NCBI GenBank assembly: GCA_017849455.1
Contig: JAFIGX010000013.1
Span: 124,001 to 188,000, forward strand
Direction: 5' to 3'
Length of the DNA: 64,000 bases
Source of the DNA: Pseudobacter sp.
GTDB lineage: Bacteria > Bacteroidota > Bacteroidia > Chitinophagales > Chitinophagaceae
Shown in pieces: positions 34,930 to 43,778 of the stretch (the first letter of the stretch is position 1; each line of letters begins with the position of its first letter). Under the pieces are notes generated by a model, which did not search any database, was not told where the DNA came from, and worked only from the letters and a program-made list of their open reading frames with translations. The position numbers and the translations under genes were made by a program.

Positions 34930-36597
34930 CTATTTCGTATTGAACGAATACGTAATGCCTCCCAATATGTTAAAGCCGAACACTTCATACTGATGCCAGC
35001 GTTCATATTTATTATTGAGAATATTGTTCATCTGTACCCATAAATTAAAGTTTTTGGTAATACGGAACTCGGCGCCGGCATTCAGATCGAATCCGGTCGT
35101 GCCTTTGTAAGCCTGCCCGTCCTTACCGAGATAACGGGCGCCGTCCCATGCCCACAGCTCGCTTTTCAGTCGCAGGTCTTTGATGATCTGCCAGTGCAGC
35201 CCTGCATTGAACTCTACCGGGATCATTCCCCATGCTTTCAATTCATTCCTCAGTTTGGTAAAAGAATTGAAAGTGAAACCGGCGGAAGCCCCGAACTCTT
35301 CACCAATATTATAAGCCACTTCACTGTGCAGTTGAATGGCATCCATTTTCGGTTCATAACGGATCAGGAAGGTCTTTCCATCGCCGGGGTCATTCACGAA
35401 CAATGGCAGATTACGATAAGTGAGGAAACCCAGTTTGGCTGAATAGCTGAAATGGTTGCCCAGTGAACCTTTCAGACCGGCATATTTTTCGTCGATCCTG
35501 GTATTGTACAATGAATCAGGCTGGGCCAGCCAGGGGTTGATGCCTGCGAATCGCTGGTAAGAGCCTTTCTGGTAATAGCCGATCCATCCCAATTGCAGGG
35601 TGAGTTGCTTATCGCCGGTAGTGATATCGGCCATGATATTCGGCAGCATGTGGAATTCGCGCTGGTCCCAGGAGGGGATCAACCCGCCGTGGATATACAG
35701 TTGCGGTGTCTTGTACAAAACGGCTGCCGACACATAATAAAGGTTGTTCTGGTCGGTCAGTTTATTGTTGCCGCTGTTATCGGCCTTGCGCTCGTAATGG
35801 GTAAGGTCGGCCGTGGCCCCGAGGTTGAACCCGAATTCATCTCCGAATGTTTTTTCCAGCGGAAGGTTCAGCACGGTGTTCGTTTCAGATGCTTTCGGGC
35901 TATGATTGTCCGAGAAGGCGCTTACACGTAGGTTGGGATGATAGCTCAGTCCATATTCTGTGGGCCTGATATTGCGCAGGTCAACCCGGCCTTCGATGGT
36001 CTGGAACCGTTGTCTCAGCTCGCTCTTCGTAAAGGACAGGGTTTCCGGACGGTAACCATAGAGATAATAATCATCGCTGCTGAAACCCAATTTACCATTA
36101 AGCTCCAGGTTATTGGTCGTTTTATAAGTTCCTGCTGCGCTCACACTGGTGAGGCTATTCTTCTGAAAAGGCAGGCTGCCTTTGGAAGTATAGTGATCGG
36201 CAAATACATTGAAAAAGGTGCTTTTGCCATCACCGAAGCTGAACCCTGCTTTTACATAAGGCTGGTGCACATTACCGATCCCCACTTTGATGAAGTTGCT
36301 GTACTGCCAGGCGGTGATGGAATCCATTTGAAGCGCTACAGGCTTCAGCTCCGCAGGCTGGTAGGAGAAAAATAAATTCTGTACCGGGATAGCGTAACTG
36401 AGGCGTGGCCTGCCGGTATCCGCCACGGGCGGTACTGCGTTGAAATTGATCTTGGAGGCTTCCCGCAATACCGGTTTAAAAGTAGAGGTGATATCAATCG
36501 TTTTCCTTTTGGTGGTGTCCTGTGCAAAAGCGGCGATCCCTGCCCCGCAACATAGGAATCCCAAAAGAAAAATGCTTCTGATCGGTTGTTTATTCAT
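34930..36597 (-). CDS. Outer-membrane beta-barrel protein (TonB-receptor-like)
   Basis: After a signal peptide (about 1-25) the 555-residue protein shows the alternating pattern of a large outer-membrane barrel, ending with FGFNILGGITYSF, a typical terminal strand. The C-terminal half has TonB-receptor-like strands (NLWVQMNNILNNKYERWHQY) but there is no plug domain, so it is not a complete receptor. The N-terminal KRKTIDITSTFKPVLREASK is typical of a Bacteroidota family encoded next to a long TPR lipoprotein or periplasmic protein. It lies 75 nt after the TPR gene and probably works with it. Function unknown. Confidence 0.75.
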   Translation of the reverse strand: MNKQPIRSIFLLGFLCCGAGIAAFAQDTTKRKTIDITSTFKPVLREASKINFNAVPPVADTGRPRLSYAIPVQNLFFSYQPAELKPVALQMDSITAWQYSNFIKVGIGNVHQPYVKAGFSFGDGKSTFFNVFADHYTSKGSLPFQKNSLTSVSAAGTYKTTNNLELNGKLGFSSDDYYLYGYRPETLSFTKSELRQRFQTIEGRVDLRNIRPTEYGLSYHPNLRVSAFSDNHSPKASETNTVLNLPLEKTFGDEFGFNLGATADLTHYERKADNSGNNKLTDQNNLYYVSAAVLYKTPQLYIHGGLIPSWDQREFHMLPNIMADITTGDKQLTLQLGWIGYYQKGSYQRFAGINPWLAQPDSLYNTRIDEKYAGLKGSLGNHFSYSAKLGFLTYRNLPLFVNDPGDGKTFLIRYEPKMDAIQLHSEVAYNIGEEFGASAGFTFNSFTKLRNELKAWGMIPVEFNAGLHWQIIKDLRLKSELWAWDGARYLGKDGQAYKGTTGFDLNAGAEFRITKNFNLWVQMNNILNNKYERWHQYEVFGFNILGGITYSFNTK

Positions 36598-36639
36598 CTC
36601 TTACAAATAAATGCTGATTAAAGTTTGTTTCGTTATCTC

Positions 36640-36668
36640 AACTGCCAATTGCAAATTGCCAACTGCTC
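36640..36668. repeat. Single period-7 arm, AGTTGGC type
   Basis: AACTGCCAATTGCAAATTGC followed by CAACTGCTC lies between the TPR gene and the barrel gene. It starts 4 nt after the TPR stop codon (TAG) and is the same unit as the arms at 39734 and 40814. Only one arm is present. Confidence 0.6.
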
Positions 36669-36672
36669 ACTC

Positions 36673-39600
36673 CTACTGCCCTCCTATCTTACTCTTTTTC
36701 TTTTCTTCTTCGATGGTCAGGTTCAGCTTCCGCTCTGCTTCCTGCCGCAGATCTTCGATCTTGGCATTGTCGACCACACTCTGGAAGGTGGCTTTCGCAT
36801 TGAAATAATCTTCCTCTTTGTAATAGATATCACCCAGCAGTATATACGCTTTGGTGACCCATAGCTCATAGGAACCCGATTTATTGATCACTTCGAAGGC
36901 AGCTTTCTCGGCATCGGACAGCCTGTTCTGCGACATGAAGCAGTTTGCCACCTCATAGCGGGCTTCTGCTCCATAGGCCGACTTGCTCAGGGCTGCTACC
37001 GTACGGTAACTGGTAATGGCCTGTTCATACTGACTGCTGGTCTGGTATGATTTGGCAATGGCCATATTCGCCAGCACTTTATCATCTGTTCCGATGCCTT
37101 TCTGGTTCAACAGCTCACGCGCATTGGCAACGGCATCGGTGAATTTTTGCAATTGATACTGGCTTCTCAGCAGGCCACGCATGGCTTCCAGCTTGTTCTC
37201 CTGCGAAGCGGCGAAATCTTTCAGCCGGCTGAAATATTTTTCCGCCTTCTCATAATTCTTCAGGTCGAAGAAATTCAGTCGCGCTGCATTCAGCAGGGAT
37301 TTCTCGCCATATTTATTCGGAACGCGGTCCGATAACTGTTCATAACCGGCGGCGGCCTTTGCCCAATCTTTCTGGTTGAAATAGATCTCGCTCTTATAAT
37401 ACAATGCCTCGAGAGAATGTTTCCCTTGCGGGAATTTGCCGAGGTATTCTTCGAACTTCGTGGCGGCCGCTGAAAAATTGCCGTTGTTGAATTGCACTTC
37501 CGCTTCCTGGTAAGCCAGGTCGTCTTCCTGGGTCCCCGTGACCTCTTTACCCATCGAACGGGCAAAATTCACATACTCGCTGGTCTTGCCCTGTTCCACA
37601 TAAATGATCTTCGCATTTTCCAGCGCGGCTTCTGCCTCCGGTGAATTGGGGAACTGCTTCAGGATGGCGGTATACTGGTTCAAAGATTCATTATTGTTAT
37701 CGAGATTGTAATAAGCAATGCCCAGCTTCAGGTAAGCTTTTGGTTTGAGCGATGAATTGGGATCGCTTATCACGTTCTTGAGATACGGAATGGCTTCGCG
37801 GAATTGTTCATTGGCGAGATAGGTAGTGGCTATCTCCATATTGGCATCCCCGTTCAATCCGGAAGCAGGGAATTTGCGGCTGATGGAGCTCAGCAGGTTG
37901 ATCTTCTCTTTGCCATTGCCCACGCCGGCGATCATGGCTTTTTGGAAAGTGGCATAATCACTGGCCGGCCAGGAATAGTCAAGCACCTTATCATACATCG
38001 CCTGCGCTTTTTTGTAATCGCGGTTCATATAATAACAGTCGGCACTGCGTACATAGGCATCCTGTTCCATGGGCGATGAATTGATCTTCGGGTTGGTCAC
38101 GATCTGTTCAAAGAAACCCAACGCCTGGCGGTAGTTCTCTTTTTTCAGGAAAGAATAGCCCAGGTTGTATTTTGCATTCACCGGGTTCGCTTCTCCATTC
38201 GCAGCACTGCTTTTCAGGTATTCGAAATAATAACGTACCGCATCATCGATCCGGTTGAGGCGGTAAGCCACCTCTCCTTTCCAGAATTGCACATAGGGAA
38301 GTACAGACGCATTCTCAGGCATCGATTCCGCACGGGTGAGCAATTCATTGGCCGTTACGAGCATACCGTCGTTGATCAGCTCGGTGGCACGGCCGTAGAG
38401 TATCCTCGGATAGAGGCGCCTCGCATTGGCGGAAGGGGATTTGATGCTTTCCAGCAGGCTGAGCGCATCCTTATAGTTATTGGTATTGGCCAGCACGCCG
38501 ATCAGCAGTTCCTTTGCCTCATTGTTGTACTCCGATTGAGGATAGGTCTGGAGGAATTTCTGCAATTCCGTAAGGGCCACATCCTGGTAGCCCAGCTCGT
38601 AGGAAAGTTTGGCGTAGTTGTACATGGAGATCTCGCGTTGTTTGGCATTGCTGCCATTGGAAGCGCAGATCAGGAAAGCATTGCGGGCATTGGCCTTTTG
38701 TCCTGTCTTCAGGTAGGCATCACCAAGCAGGTACATGGCGTTCTGCGCCAGTGAATCTTCTTTGCCGCTCACCTGTTTGAACCCGGCGATCGCTTTTTCG
38801 AGATTGCCTGCCTGGTAATAACAATAAGACAGTTCATAAAGGTCTTCACGGCGTACTTTGTCGGATTTGTTCACATAGGTTTCCAGGTAGGGAAGCGCTT
38901 TATCGAACTGTTTTTTTTCAAAATAGGCGTGCCCTACGATCTGCCGCATTTCGAGGTCATAGTACAGGTTGCCTCTTTTCAGTTTGCTCTCTGCATATTC
39001 GAGGGCTTTGTCTTTTTGCCCGAGGGAATAATAAATATTCGCAATATAATAAGGAACGACCTGGCCGTATTGCGGATGATCTTCCACGATGGCAAAAGCG
39101 TCGAGGGCATCACGGTATTTTTTGTCGTAAAAAGAGAGGAAGCCGAAATAATAATTCGCATCGATATAATTGGGATCATCCTTCATCTGCCGGATGGCAT
39201 CGAACAAAGGTTTGGCTTTTTCGAATTGTTTGGCTGTGAAATAGGCATAGCCCTGGTGAAATTTCATGTCGGCGATCTCGCGGTTGCTCAGGTTCTCGAT
39301 ATTCACCGTTTCGTACAATGAGAGCGCTTTGGGGTAATTCTGCTGGCGGAAATAATATTCGGCGAGATGAAAGCTCATCATCTGCACACGGGCGTTGTTG
39401 TCTTCGAGGGCGATAAAATCCTGGGCCTTATCTACGGCGCCTCTTTCATTTTGTTTCAGGGCGCATACTGTTGTATAATATCTTACCTCCTGCGCGCTGA
39501 TGGCCTGGCTGGTGCGGTCGGCAGATGTTTGCTGCAACTGAAGTTCTTTGAGAAGCGGCCATGCGAGGCTATATTGCTCGCGCTGGAAATAATCTTTGGC

Positions 39601-39702
39601 CTGCTTGAACGTACCCTGCGGGTCATTGATGAAACGGGTTTGCTGGGCAAAAGAAAATTGAATAAAAGTTACCAGCGTAATAAGGACTGTTATTTTTTTC
39701 AT
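36673..39702 (-). CDS. Large periplasmic tetratricopeptide-repeat protein
   Basis: The 1009-residue protein begins with a signal peptide (MKKITVLITLVTFIQFSFAQ) and then consists of TPR repeats from end to end. The recurring units include AHYY/AYFEKKQFDKALPYLE, LGIAYYNLDNNNESLNQY and AEVQFNNGNFSAAATKFEEY, close to the YfgC/YbgF type of repeat. The frame is open 26 codons further upstream, but that part translates a period-7 repeat (AKLPTAHYQL), so 39702 is taken as start. Such proteins are scaffolds for envelope complexes; the following barrel gene is the natural partner. Confidence 0.85.
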   Translation of the reverse strand: MKKITVLITLVTFIQFSFAQQTRFINDPQGTFKQAKDYFQREQYSLAWPLLKELQLQQTSADRTSQAISAQEVRYYTTVCALKQNERGAVDKAQDFIALEDNNARVQMMSFHLAEYYFRQQNYPKALSLYETVNIENLSNREIADMKFHQGYAYFTAKQFEKAKPLFDAIRQMKDDPNYIDANYYFGFLSFYDKKYRDALDAFAIVEDHPQYGQVVPYYIANIYYSLGQKDKALEYAESKLKRGNLYYDLEMRQIVGHAYFEKKQFDKALPYLETYVNKSDKVRREDLYELSYCYYQAGNLEKAIAGFKQVSGKEDSLAQNAMYLLGDAYLKTGQKANARNAFLICASNGSNAKQREISMYNYAKLSYELGYQDVALTELQKFLQTYPQSEYNNEAKELLIGVLANTNNYKDALSLLESIKSPSANARRLYPRILYGRATELINDGMLVTANELLTRAESMPENASVLPYVQFWKGEVAYRLNRIDDAVRYYFEYLKSSAANGEANPVNAKYNLGYSFLKKENYRQALGFFEQIVTNPKINSSPMEQDAYVRSADCYYMNRDYKKAQAMYDKVLDYSWPASDYATFQKAMIAGVGNGKEKINLLSSISRKFPASGLNGDANMEIATTYLANEQFREAIPYLKNVISDPNSSLKPKAYLKLGIAYYNLDNNNESLNQYTAILKQFPNSPEAEAALENAKIIYVEQGKTSEYVNFARSMGKEVTGTQEDDLAYQEAEVQFNNGNFSAAATKFEEYLGKFPQGKHSLEALYYKSEIYFNQKDWAKAAAGYEQLSDRVPNKYGEKSLLNAARLNFFDLKNYEKAEKYFSRLKDFAASQENKLEAMRGLLRSQYQLQKFTDAVANARELLNQKGIGTDDKVLANMAIAKSYQTSSQYEQAITSYRTVAALSKSAYGAEARYEVANCFMSQNRLSDAEKAAFEVINKSGSYELWVTKAYILLGDIYYKEEDYFNAKATFQSVVDNAKIEDLRQEAERKLNLTIEEEKKKSKIGGQ

Positions 39703-39733
39703 TCCAGATTTTCGTTTGAAGGACCAGAGATCG

Positions 39734-39842
39734 TGCAGTTGGTAATGGGCAGTTGGCAGTTTGGCAGCAGCGTGCTTCAAGAGGGATTTCCTGAGATACG
39801 GAGTCTTTTAACTGCAAGCTGCCAATTGCCCACTGCCAACTG
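39734..39842. repeat. Period-7 inverted repeat upstream of the TPR gene
   Basis: The left arm (39734-39768) has GGTAATGGGCAGTTGGCAGT and the right arm (39810-39842) the inverse AACTGCAAGCTGCCAATTGC and CCACTGCCAACTG. The unit is AGTTGGC. It separates the TPR gene from the DoxX gene and is the source of the false N-terminal extension of the TPR frame. Confidence 0.85.
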
Positions 39843-39992
39843 TTCCGAGAACGCAGTAAAGATTCTAATTATTTTATCTTCAACCAAACATCGTTCCAAA
39901 CACCTGTGGATAAGTGCAAGGATTAACAATTCTTTTTCAATCTATGATCCAAAAACAAATTCCATTACTTTTGAGAAAAAACAACCAATCTT

Positions 39993-40400
39993 ATGAGTAA
40001 ATTAATGTCTACCAGTTACACTACTGGTTCCTTTAATGTTGCTACGCTGCTGCTACGCCTCGGTGCGGCAGGTCTTATAATTCCCAGTGGATATGATAAG
40101 CTGAAGCATTTTACTACTTACAAGACCCAGTTCATCAATTTCCTTGGTTTAGGCATGCCGGTATCACTGGCTCTTTGCATTTTTGCAGAGCTTGCCTGTG
40201 CTCTGCTCCTCCTCATCGGCCTTTTCTCGAGATGGGCTACCATACCACTGATCATCAATATGGTGGTGATCATATTCGTAGCCGGCAAAGGCGATATCTT
40301 CGGCAAGGAAGGGCATGCTGCGCTGTTCCTGATGAGTTTCGTAGTATTGCTGATCACCGGCCCCGGCAAGATCAGCGTAGATGGTATGGCCGGTAAATAA
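39993..40400 (+). CDS. DoxX-family membrane protein
   Basis: A 135-residue protein with four hydrophobic helices typical of DoxX: LLLRLGAAGLIIPSGYDKLK near the N terminus, then SLALCIFAELACALLLLIGL, IPLIINMVVIIFVA, and LFLMSFVVLLITGP. The function of the family is unclear; relatives act with quinone or thiosulfate metabolism or redox balance. It precedes the thioesterase gene by 5 nt, so the two are likely co-transcribed. Start may be Met1 or Met5. Confidence 0.85.
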   Translation: MSKLMSTSYTTGSFNVATLLLRLGAAGLIIPSGYDKLKHFTTYKTQFINFLGLGMPVSLALCIFAELACALLLLIGLFSRWATIPLIINMVVIIFVAGKGDIFGKEGHAALFLMSFVVLLITGPGKISVDGMAGK

Positions 40401-40405
40401 TTCCT

Positions 40406-40816
40406 ATGTTCAGTTCAGAGACCCGTATCCGTGTGCGCTACGCAGAAACAGACCAGATGGACGTAGTGTATCATGGCAATTATGCGCAGTATTTTGAAGT
40501 AGGTCGTGTAGAATCTATCCGGCAACTTGGTTTTACTTATAAAAGTATGGAGGCCACCGGCGTGATCATGCCGATCGTGGAAATGCATTGCAAGTTCCTG
40601 CGGCCTGCCCATTACGACGACCTGCTTACCGTTAAGACCATGCTCCGGGAATTACCGGTCGACCACCGGATCGAATATCACCAGGAAGTATATAACGAAG
40701 AAGGGAAACTCCTTACTGTGGGAAGAGTGGTGCTCTATTTCCTGGATGCACAAACGAAGGCCAGAACGCAGATGCCTGCGGAGTTGAGGGAAAGGCTCGA
40801 ACCGTTCTTTAAATAG
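40406..40816 (+). CDS. Acyl-CoA thioesterase (YbgC/FadM type)
   Basis: A hot-dog-fold thioesterase of 136 residues. The family motif RYAETDQMDVVYHGNYAQYF contains the catalytic Asp and the Tyr/His/Asn group of the 4-hydroxybenzoyl-CoA thioesterase-like class. It cleaves acyl-CoA or acyl-ACP thioesters; the physiological substrate is unknown. The stop codon TAG at 40814-40816 is the first three bases of the period-7 inverted repeat that follows. Confidence 0.9.
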   Translation: MFSSETRIRVRYAETDQMDVVYHGNYAQYFEVGRVESIRQLGFTYKSMEATGVIMPIVEMHCKFLRPAHYDDLLTVKTMLRELPVDHRIEYHQEVYNEEGKLLTVGRVVLYFLDAQTKARTQMPAELRERLEPFFK

Positions 40817-40951
40817 TTGGCAGTTGGCAATTGGCAGTTTTGAAACTCCGCATTCTAAATAGTTCGCAGTTGGCAGTTTTGAAACGCTGCATTACAAAAA
40901 GTAACAATATAATACGCAGCTACCGGATTGCCCACTGCCAACTGCCAACTA
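40814..40951. repeat. Period-7 inverted repeat with TAG at both outer ends
   Basis: The left end reads TAGTTGGCAGTTGGCAATTG and the right end, inverted, reads TAGTTGGCAGTTGGCAGTGG. The unit is AGTTGGC. Inside, a sequence of about 44 nt containing TTGGCAGTTTTGAAAC is duplicated in tandem (near 40834 and 40876). Both outer TAG triplets are used as stop codons, one by the thioesterase and one by dacB, which converge here. Confidence 0.9.
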
Positions 40952-42364
40952 CTTCTTCAAAATATCCAGCACCCGGTACAACTTCCTTACCGCTTTTCCT
41001 GAAGATCCATCATAATTGTTGACGATGATGGCAAACGCATACTCCTTTCCGTTAGCCGATCTGTGATAACCTGCATAGGCCCTGGCGCCGCCGATGGAAC
41101 CGCTTTTCATGGTCATGCCATTGTACTGGGGCAGCGCCTTATAAAAGGATTCGTACCAGTTCCTGCCTTTTGCATAACGTAATGCCTTCACCAGTGCATC
41201 GGTGGTGACCCTGTTCTGTGGTGAGAGACCACTGCCATCGACGATATTGATCGCTGCTTTGTCGATGCCCTGTTTACTCCAGAATTCTTTTACCAGTTCC
41301 ACTCCTTTCTCCGTGGAGCCCGTATCTCTTTTTACCAGAGCGATCGTTTTGATCAGTGCTTCTCCATACAGGTTGATACTTCTCCGCAGGAACCAGTAAT
41401 TGATGCTGTCCAGCGCAGGTGAATAATGTGTGTAGAGAATATGGGGATCGGCCACAGAGCCATCCGGCATGAAGTCTGTGCGATTCAGCGTTGAATCGGT
41501 CCCGATACCTTTCTGTAATAATTTTTCCTCCAGTTGGCCCACTGCTTGCATGACGGGATTGGGAAGTGAACCGGAGATCACGAAATTTCCATTCGCATTG
41601 ACAGGCGGCACAGTCCCTCTTATTACCCCATACGTTGCATAAGGTGGTAAATAGATATAGGCATTGTCGCCACTGCCGGCAGCGCCTGTTGTAAGCTTAC
41701 AGTCCAGCCGGATATTCCTGAGCGAAGGTCTTGTTTCCACGATACGCACGCTGTCGCCGGGCTTTTTTCCCGGCTTGATGTATAGATCATACTGATTTTC
41801 TCTCCAATTGAAAAAGGAAGCACCAGCTCCATAATAATTGCCGATATCCTGCCATATCCAGCCATCGGGAATAGTTTCACCTTCAAAACGCGGAGAGCCA
41901 TACAGAACTGCGGTCGGTCCTTCGATCTTTTTGATGCCGGCGTTCACTACAGATTTCGTCCACCGTTCCAGCAGTTCATCTTCACTGGTGCTTCGATAAC
42001 GCCAGCTCCCCAAAGTAGGATCGCCGCTCGCAATGATGTTCAAATATCCTTTCAGTGTATTGCCTTCGATCTTTCCTGAATAACCGAGCATGGTCTTGTA
42101 ACGGTACGATGCCCCCAGCAATTCAAATGCCGCACCACTGGTCAGTATCTTCTGAACGCTGGCCGCCGCCAGTCCAACCTGCTCATGATGCGCATACACC
42201 GGCTTCCCTGTACCTGCATCCACCACACAGATGCTCATGATGGCATGGCGCATCTGCGGATCGGCCTCGAATGCGGCTACTGCTGCCGCCAGTTTCCGCG
42301 AAATGTCCTGCGAGCGCACCTGCAACGTCACCGCACATAGCAATAAAACCAATATCTGCTTCAT
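40949..42364 (-). CDS. dacB: D-alanyl-D-alanine carboxypeptidase/endopeptidase (PBP4 type)
   Basis: Periplasmic penicillin-binding protein of the S13 family that trims or cleaves peptidoglycan peptides. The signal peptide covers about residues 1-18. Active-site motifs are S69-VQ-K72 in LAAASVQKILTSG, the SxN region VDGSGLSPQN, and K(S/T)G in MTMKSGSIGGARAYAG. An insertion domain between them, typical of DacB, explains the 471-residue length. The stop codon TAG lies in the period-7 repeat. It is divergent from cinA. Confidence 0.93.
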   Translation of the reverse strand: MKQILVLLLCAVTLQVRSQDISRKLAAAVAAFEADPQMRHAIMSICVVDAGTGKPVYAHHEQVGLAAASVQKILTSGAAFELLGASYRYKTMLGYSGKIEGNTLKGYLNIIASGDPTLGSWRYRSTSEDELLERWTKSVVNAGIKKIEGPTAVLYGSPRFEGETIPDGWIWQDIGNYYGAGASFFNWRENQYDLYIKPGKKPGDSVRIVETRPSLRNIRLDCKLTTGAAGSGDNAYIYLPPYATYGVIRGTVPPVNANGNFVISGSLPNPVMQAVGQLEEKLLQKGIGTDSTLNRTDFMPDGSVADPHILYTHYSPALDSINYWFLRRSINLYGEALIKTIALVKRDTGSTEKGVELVKEFWSKQGIDKAAINIVDGSGLSPQNRVTTDALVKALRYAKGRNWYESFYKALPQYNGMTMKSGSIGGARAYAGYHRSANGKEYAFAIIVNNYDGSSGKAVRKLYRVLDILKK

Positions 42365-42435
42365 AGACCGGTAAAATTGATTGATGAAAATACAGAAATA
42401 ACTTTCATTTACCTTTACCCCCGAATTGTACGACT

Positions 42436-43692
42436 ATGCAGCAGGTTTTTGCTTCCATTATCACTATCGGCGATGAACTTTTGATCGGCCAGGTTGTGGA
42501 TACCAACAGCGCCTGGATGGCGCAGGAGTTGAACAGGATCGGCGTATGGCTAAAACGGAGAGTGGCGGTCGGGGACGACAGGAATGAGATCGTCCATGCC
42601 CTCGATGAACAAAGCAAGGATACACAGATCATCCTCATGACAGGCGGCCTCGGCCCCACGGCCGATGATATCACCAAGCCCGTGCTCTGTGAATACTTCG
42701 GCGGCAAAATGGTGGTGGATGAAAAGACCTTGGACCATGTCAAATACCTGTTCGAAAAAATATTCCGCCGCCCTTTACTCGAACGAAACCTCCAACAGGC
42801 CGAAGTGCCTGATGTGGCTACCGTTCTCCACAATGCCCGTGGTTCGGCCCCAGGCATGTGGTTCGAAAAAAACGGAAAGGTTTTCATCTCCCTTCCCGGC
42901 GTACCCCATGAAATGAAGGGCCTTATGACCAATGAAGTGCTGCCCCGCCTTCAACAATATTTCACAATGCCTTTCATTGCGCATCGCACCCTGCTCACCG
43001 CTGGTATCGGTGAATCATTTCTGGCGGAGGCGATCAAAGACTGGGAAGCAAAACTTCCCTCCCATCTGAAACTGGCGTATCTTCCCAATTATAGTATGGT
43101 TCGATTGCGTATCACAGGCTCCGGCCCCGACAAAACATTGCTCGACCAGCAGCTCGACCGGGAATTCACCGCATTGAAAGAACTGGTGAAAGAATGGATG
43201 GTGGTAGATGAAGATAAACCCCTGCAGGTAGTGATCGGTGAACTGCTCAAAGCCAAAAATAAATCGATGGCCACGGCAGAAAGTTGTACCGGTGGCTATA
43301 TTGCACAGATGATCACTTCCATACCAGGATCAAGCGAATATTATAAAGGTTCGGTGGTGAGCTATGCCAATGCAGTGAAGGAAGGATTGCTCCATGTATC
43401 GCACGACACCCTGCGGAGCGACGGCGCTGTCAGTGAAAATACCGTGAAGCAAATGGTACAGGGAGCCCTGAGCAGCCTGCAGGCAGATTATGCGGTGGCC
43501 ACATCCGGCATCATGGGCCCTGGCGGCGGCACACCGGAAAAACCAGTGGGAATGGTATGGGTAGCAGCAGGCAACCGCCACAAGATCATTACCCAGCAAT
43601 TCAATTTCCGATTCGACCGCCTGCGAAATATCGAGATGACAGCCATTAATAGCCTTAATTTGCTAAGAAAGTTCATCATAGAGAATAGTTAG
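42436..43692 (+). CDS. cinA: CinA-family protein, nicotinamide-nucleotide amidase
   Basis: The N-terminal domain (about 1-170) is molybdopterin-binding-like with SIITIGDELLIGQVVDTNSA and TGGLGPTADDITKP. The C-terminal domain (about 255-415) is the PncC amidase that recycles NMN to nicotinate mononucleotide; it shows MATAESCTGGYIAQMITS with the catalytic Ser and SGIMGPGGGTPEKPVGMVW. The 418-residue length is that of full CinA. Older names link it to competence and DNA damage, but the amidase role is the better supported one. Confidence 0.94.
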   Translation: MQQVFASIITIGDELLIGQVVDTNSAWMAQELNRIGVWLKRRVAVGDDRNEIVHALDEQSKDTQIILMTGGLGPTADDITKPVLCEYFGGKMVVDEKTLDHVKYLFEKIFRRPLLERNLQQAEVPDVATVLHNARGSAPGMWFEKNGKVFISLPGVPHEMKGLMTNEVLPRLQQYFTMPFIAHRTLLTAGIGESFLAEAIKDWEAKLPSHLKLAYLPNYSMVRLRITGSGPDKTLLDQQLDREFTALKELVKEWMVVDEDKPLQVVIGELLKAKNKSMATAESCTGGYIAQMITSIPGSSEYYKGSVVSYANAVKEGLLHVSHDTLRSDGAVSENTVKQMVQGALSSLQADYAVATSGIMGPGGGTPEKPVGMVWVAAGNRHKIITQQFNFRFDRLRNIEMTAINSLNLLRKFIIENS

Positions 43693-43716
43693 GCGAACGG
43701 TTGTTAGCAAAATCAT

Positions 43717-43724
43717 TACCTTTG
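43717..43724 (+). promoter_or_regulatory. Possible -7 box for the E2 gene
   Basis: TACCTTTG fits TAnnTTTG and would place the transcription start near 43731, about 48 nt before the E2 ATG. A TTG lies upstream but at a shorter distance than usual, so the call is tentative. Confidence 0.35.
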
Positions 43725-43778
43725 GCGCGGCATAAGACCTATATTCAGAAATCGTAAACTAAAAATCTGCATTCGACT

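Noticed and set aside
39703..39780. N-terminal extension of the TPR gene
   Set aside because: It encodes KLPTAHYQL from the period-7 repeat and hides the true signal peptide that starts at 39702.
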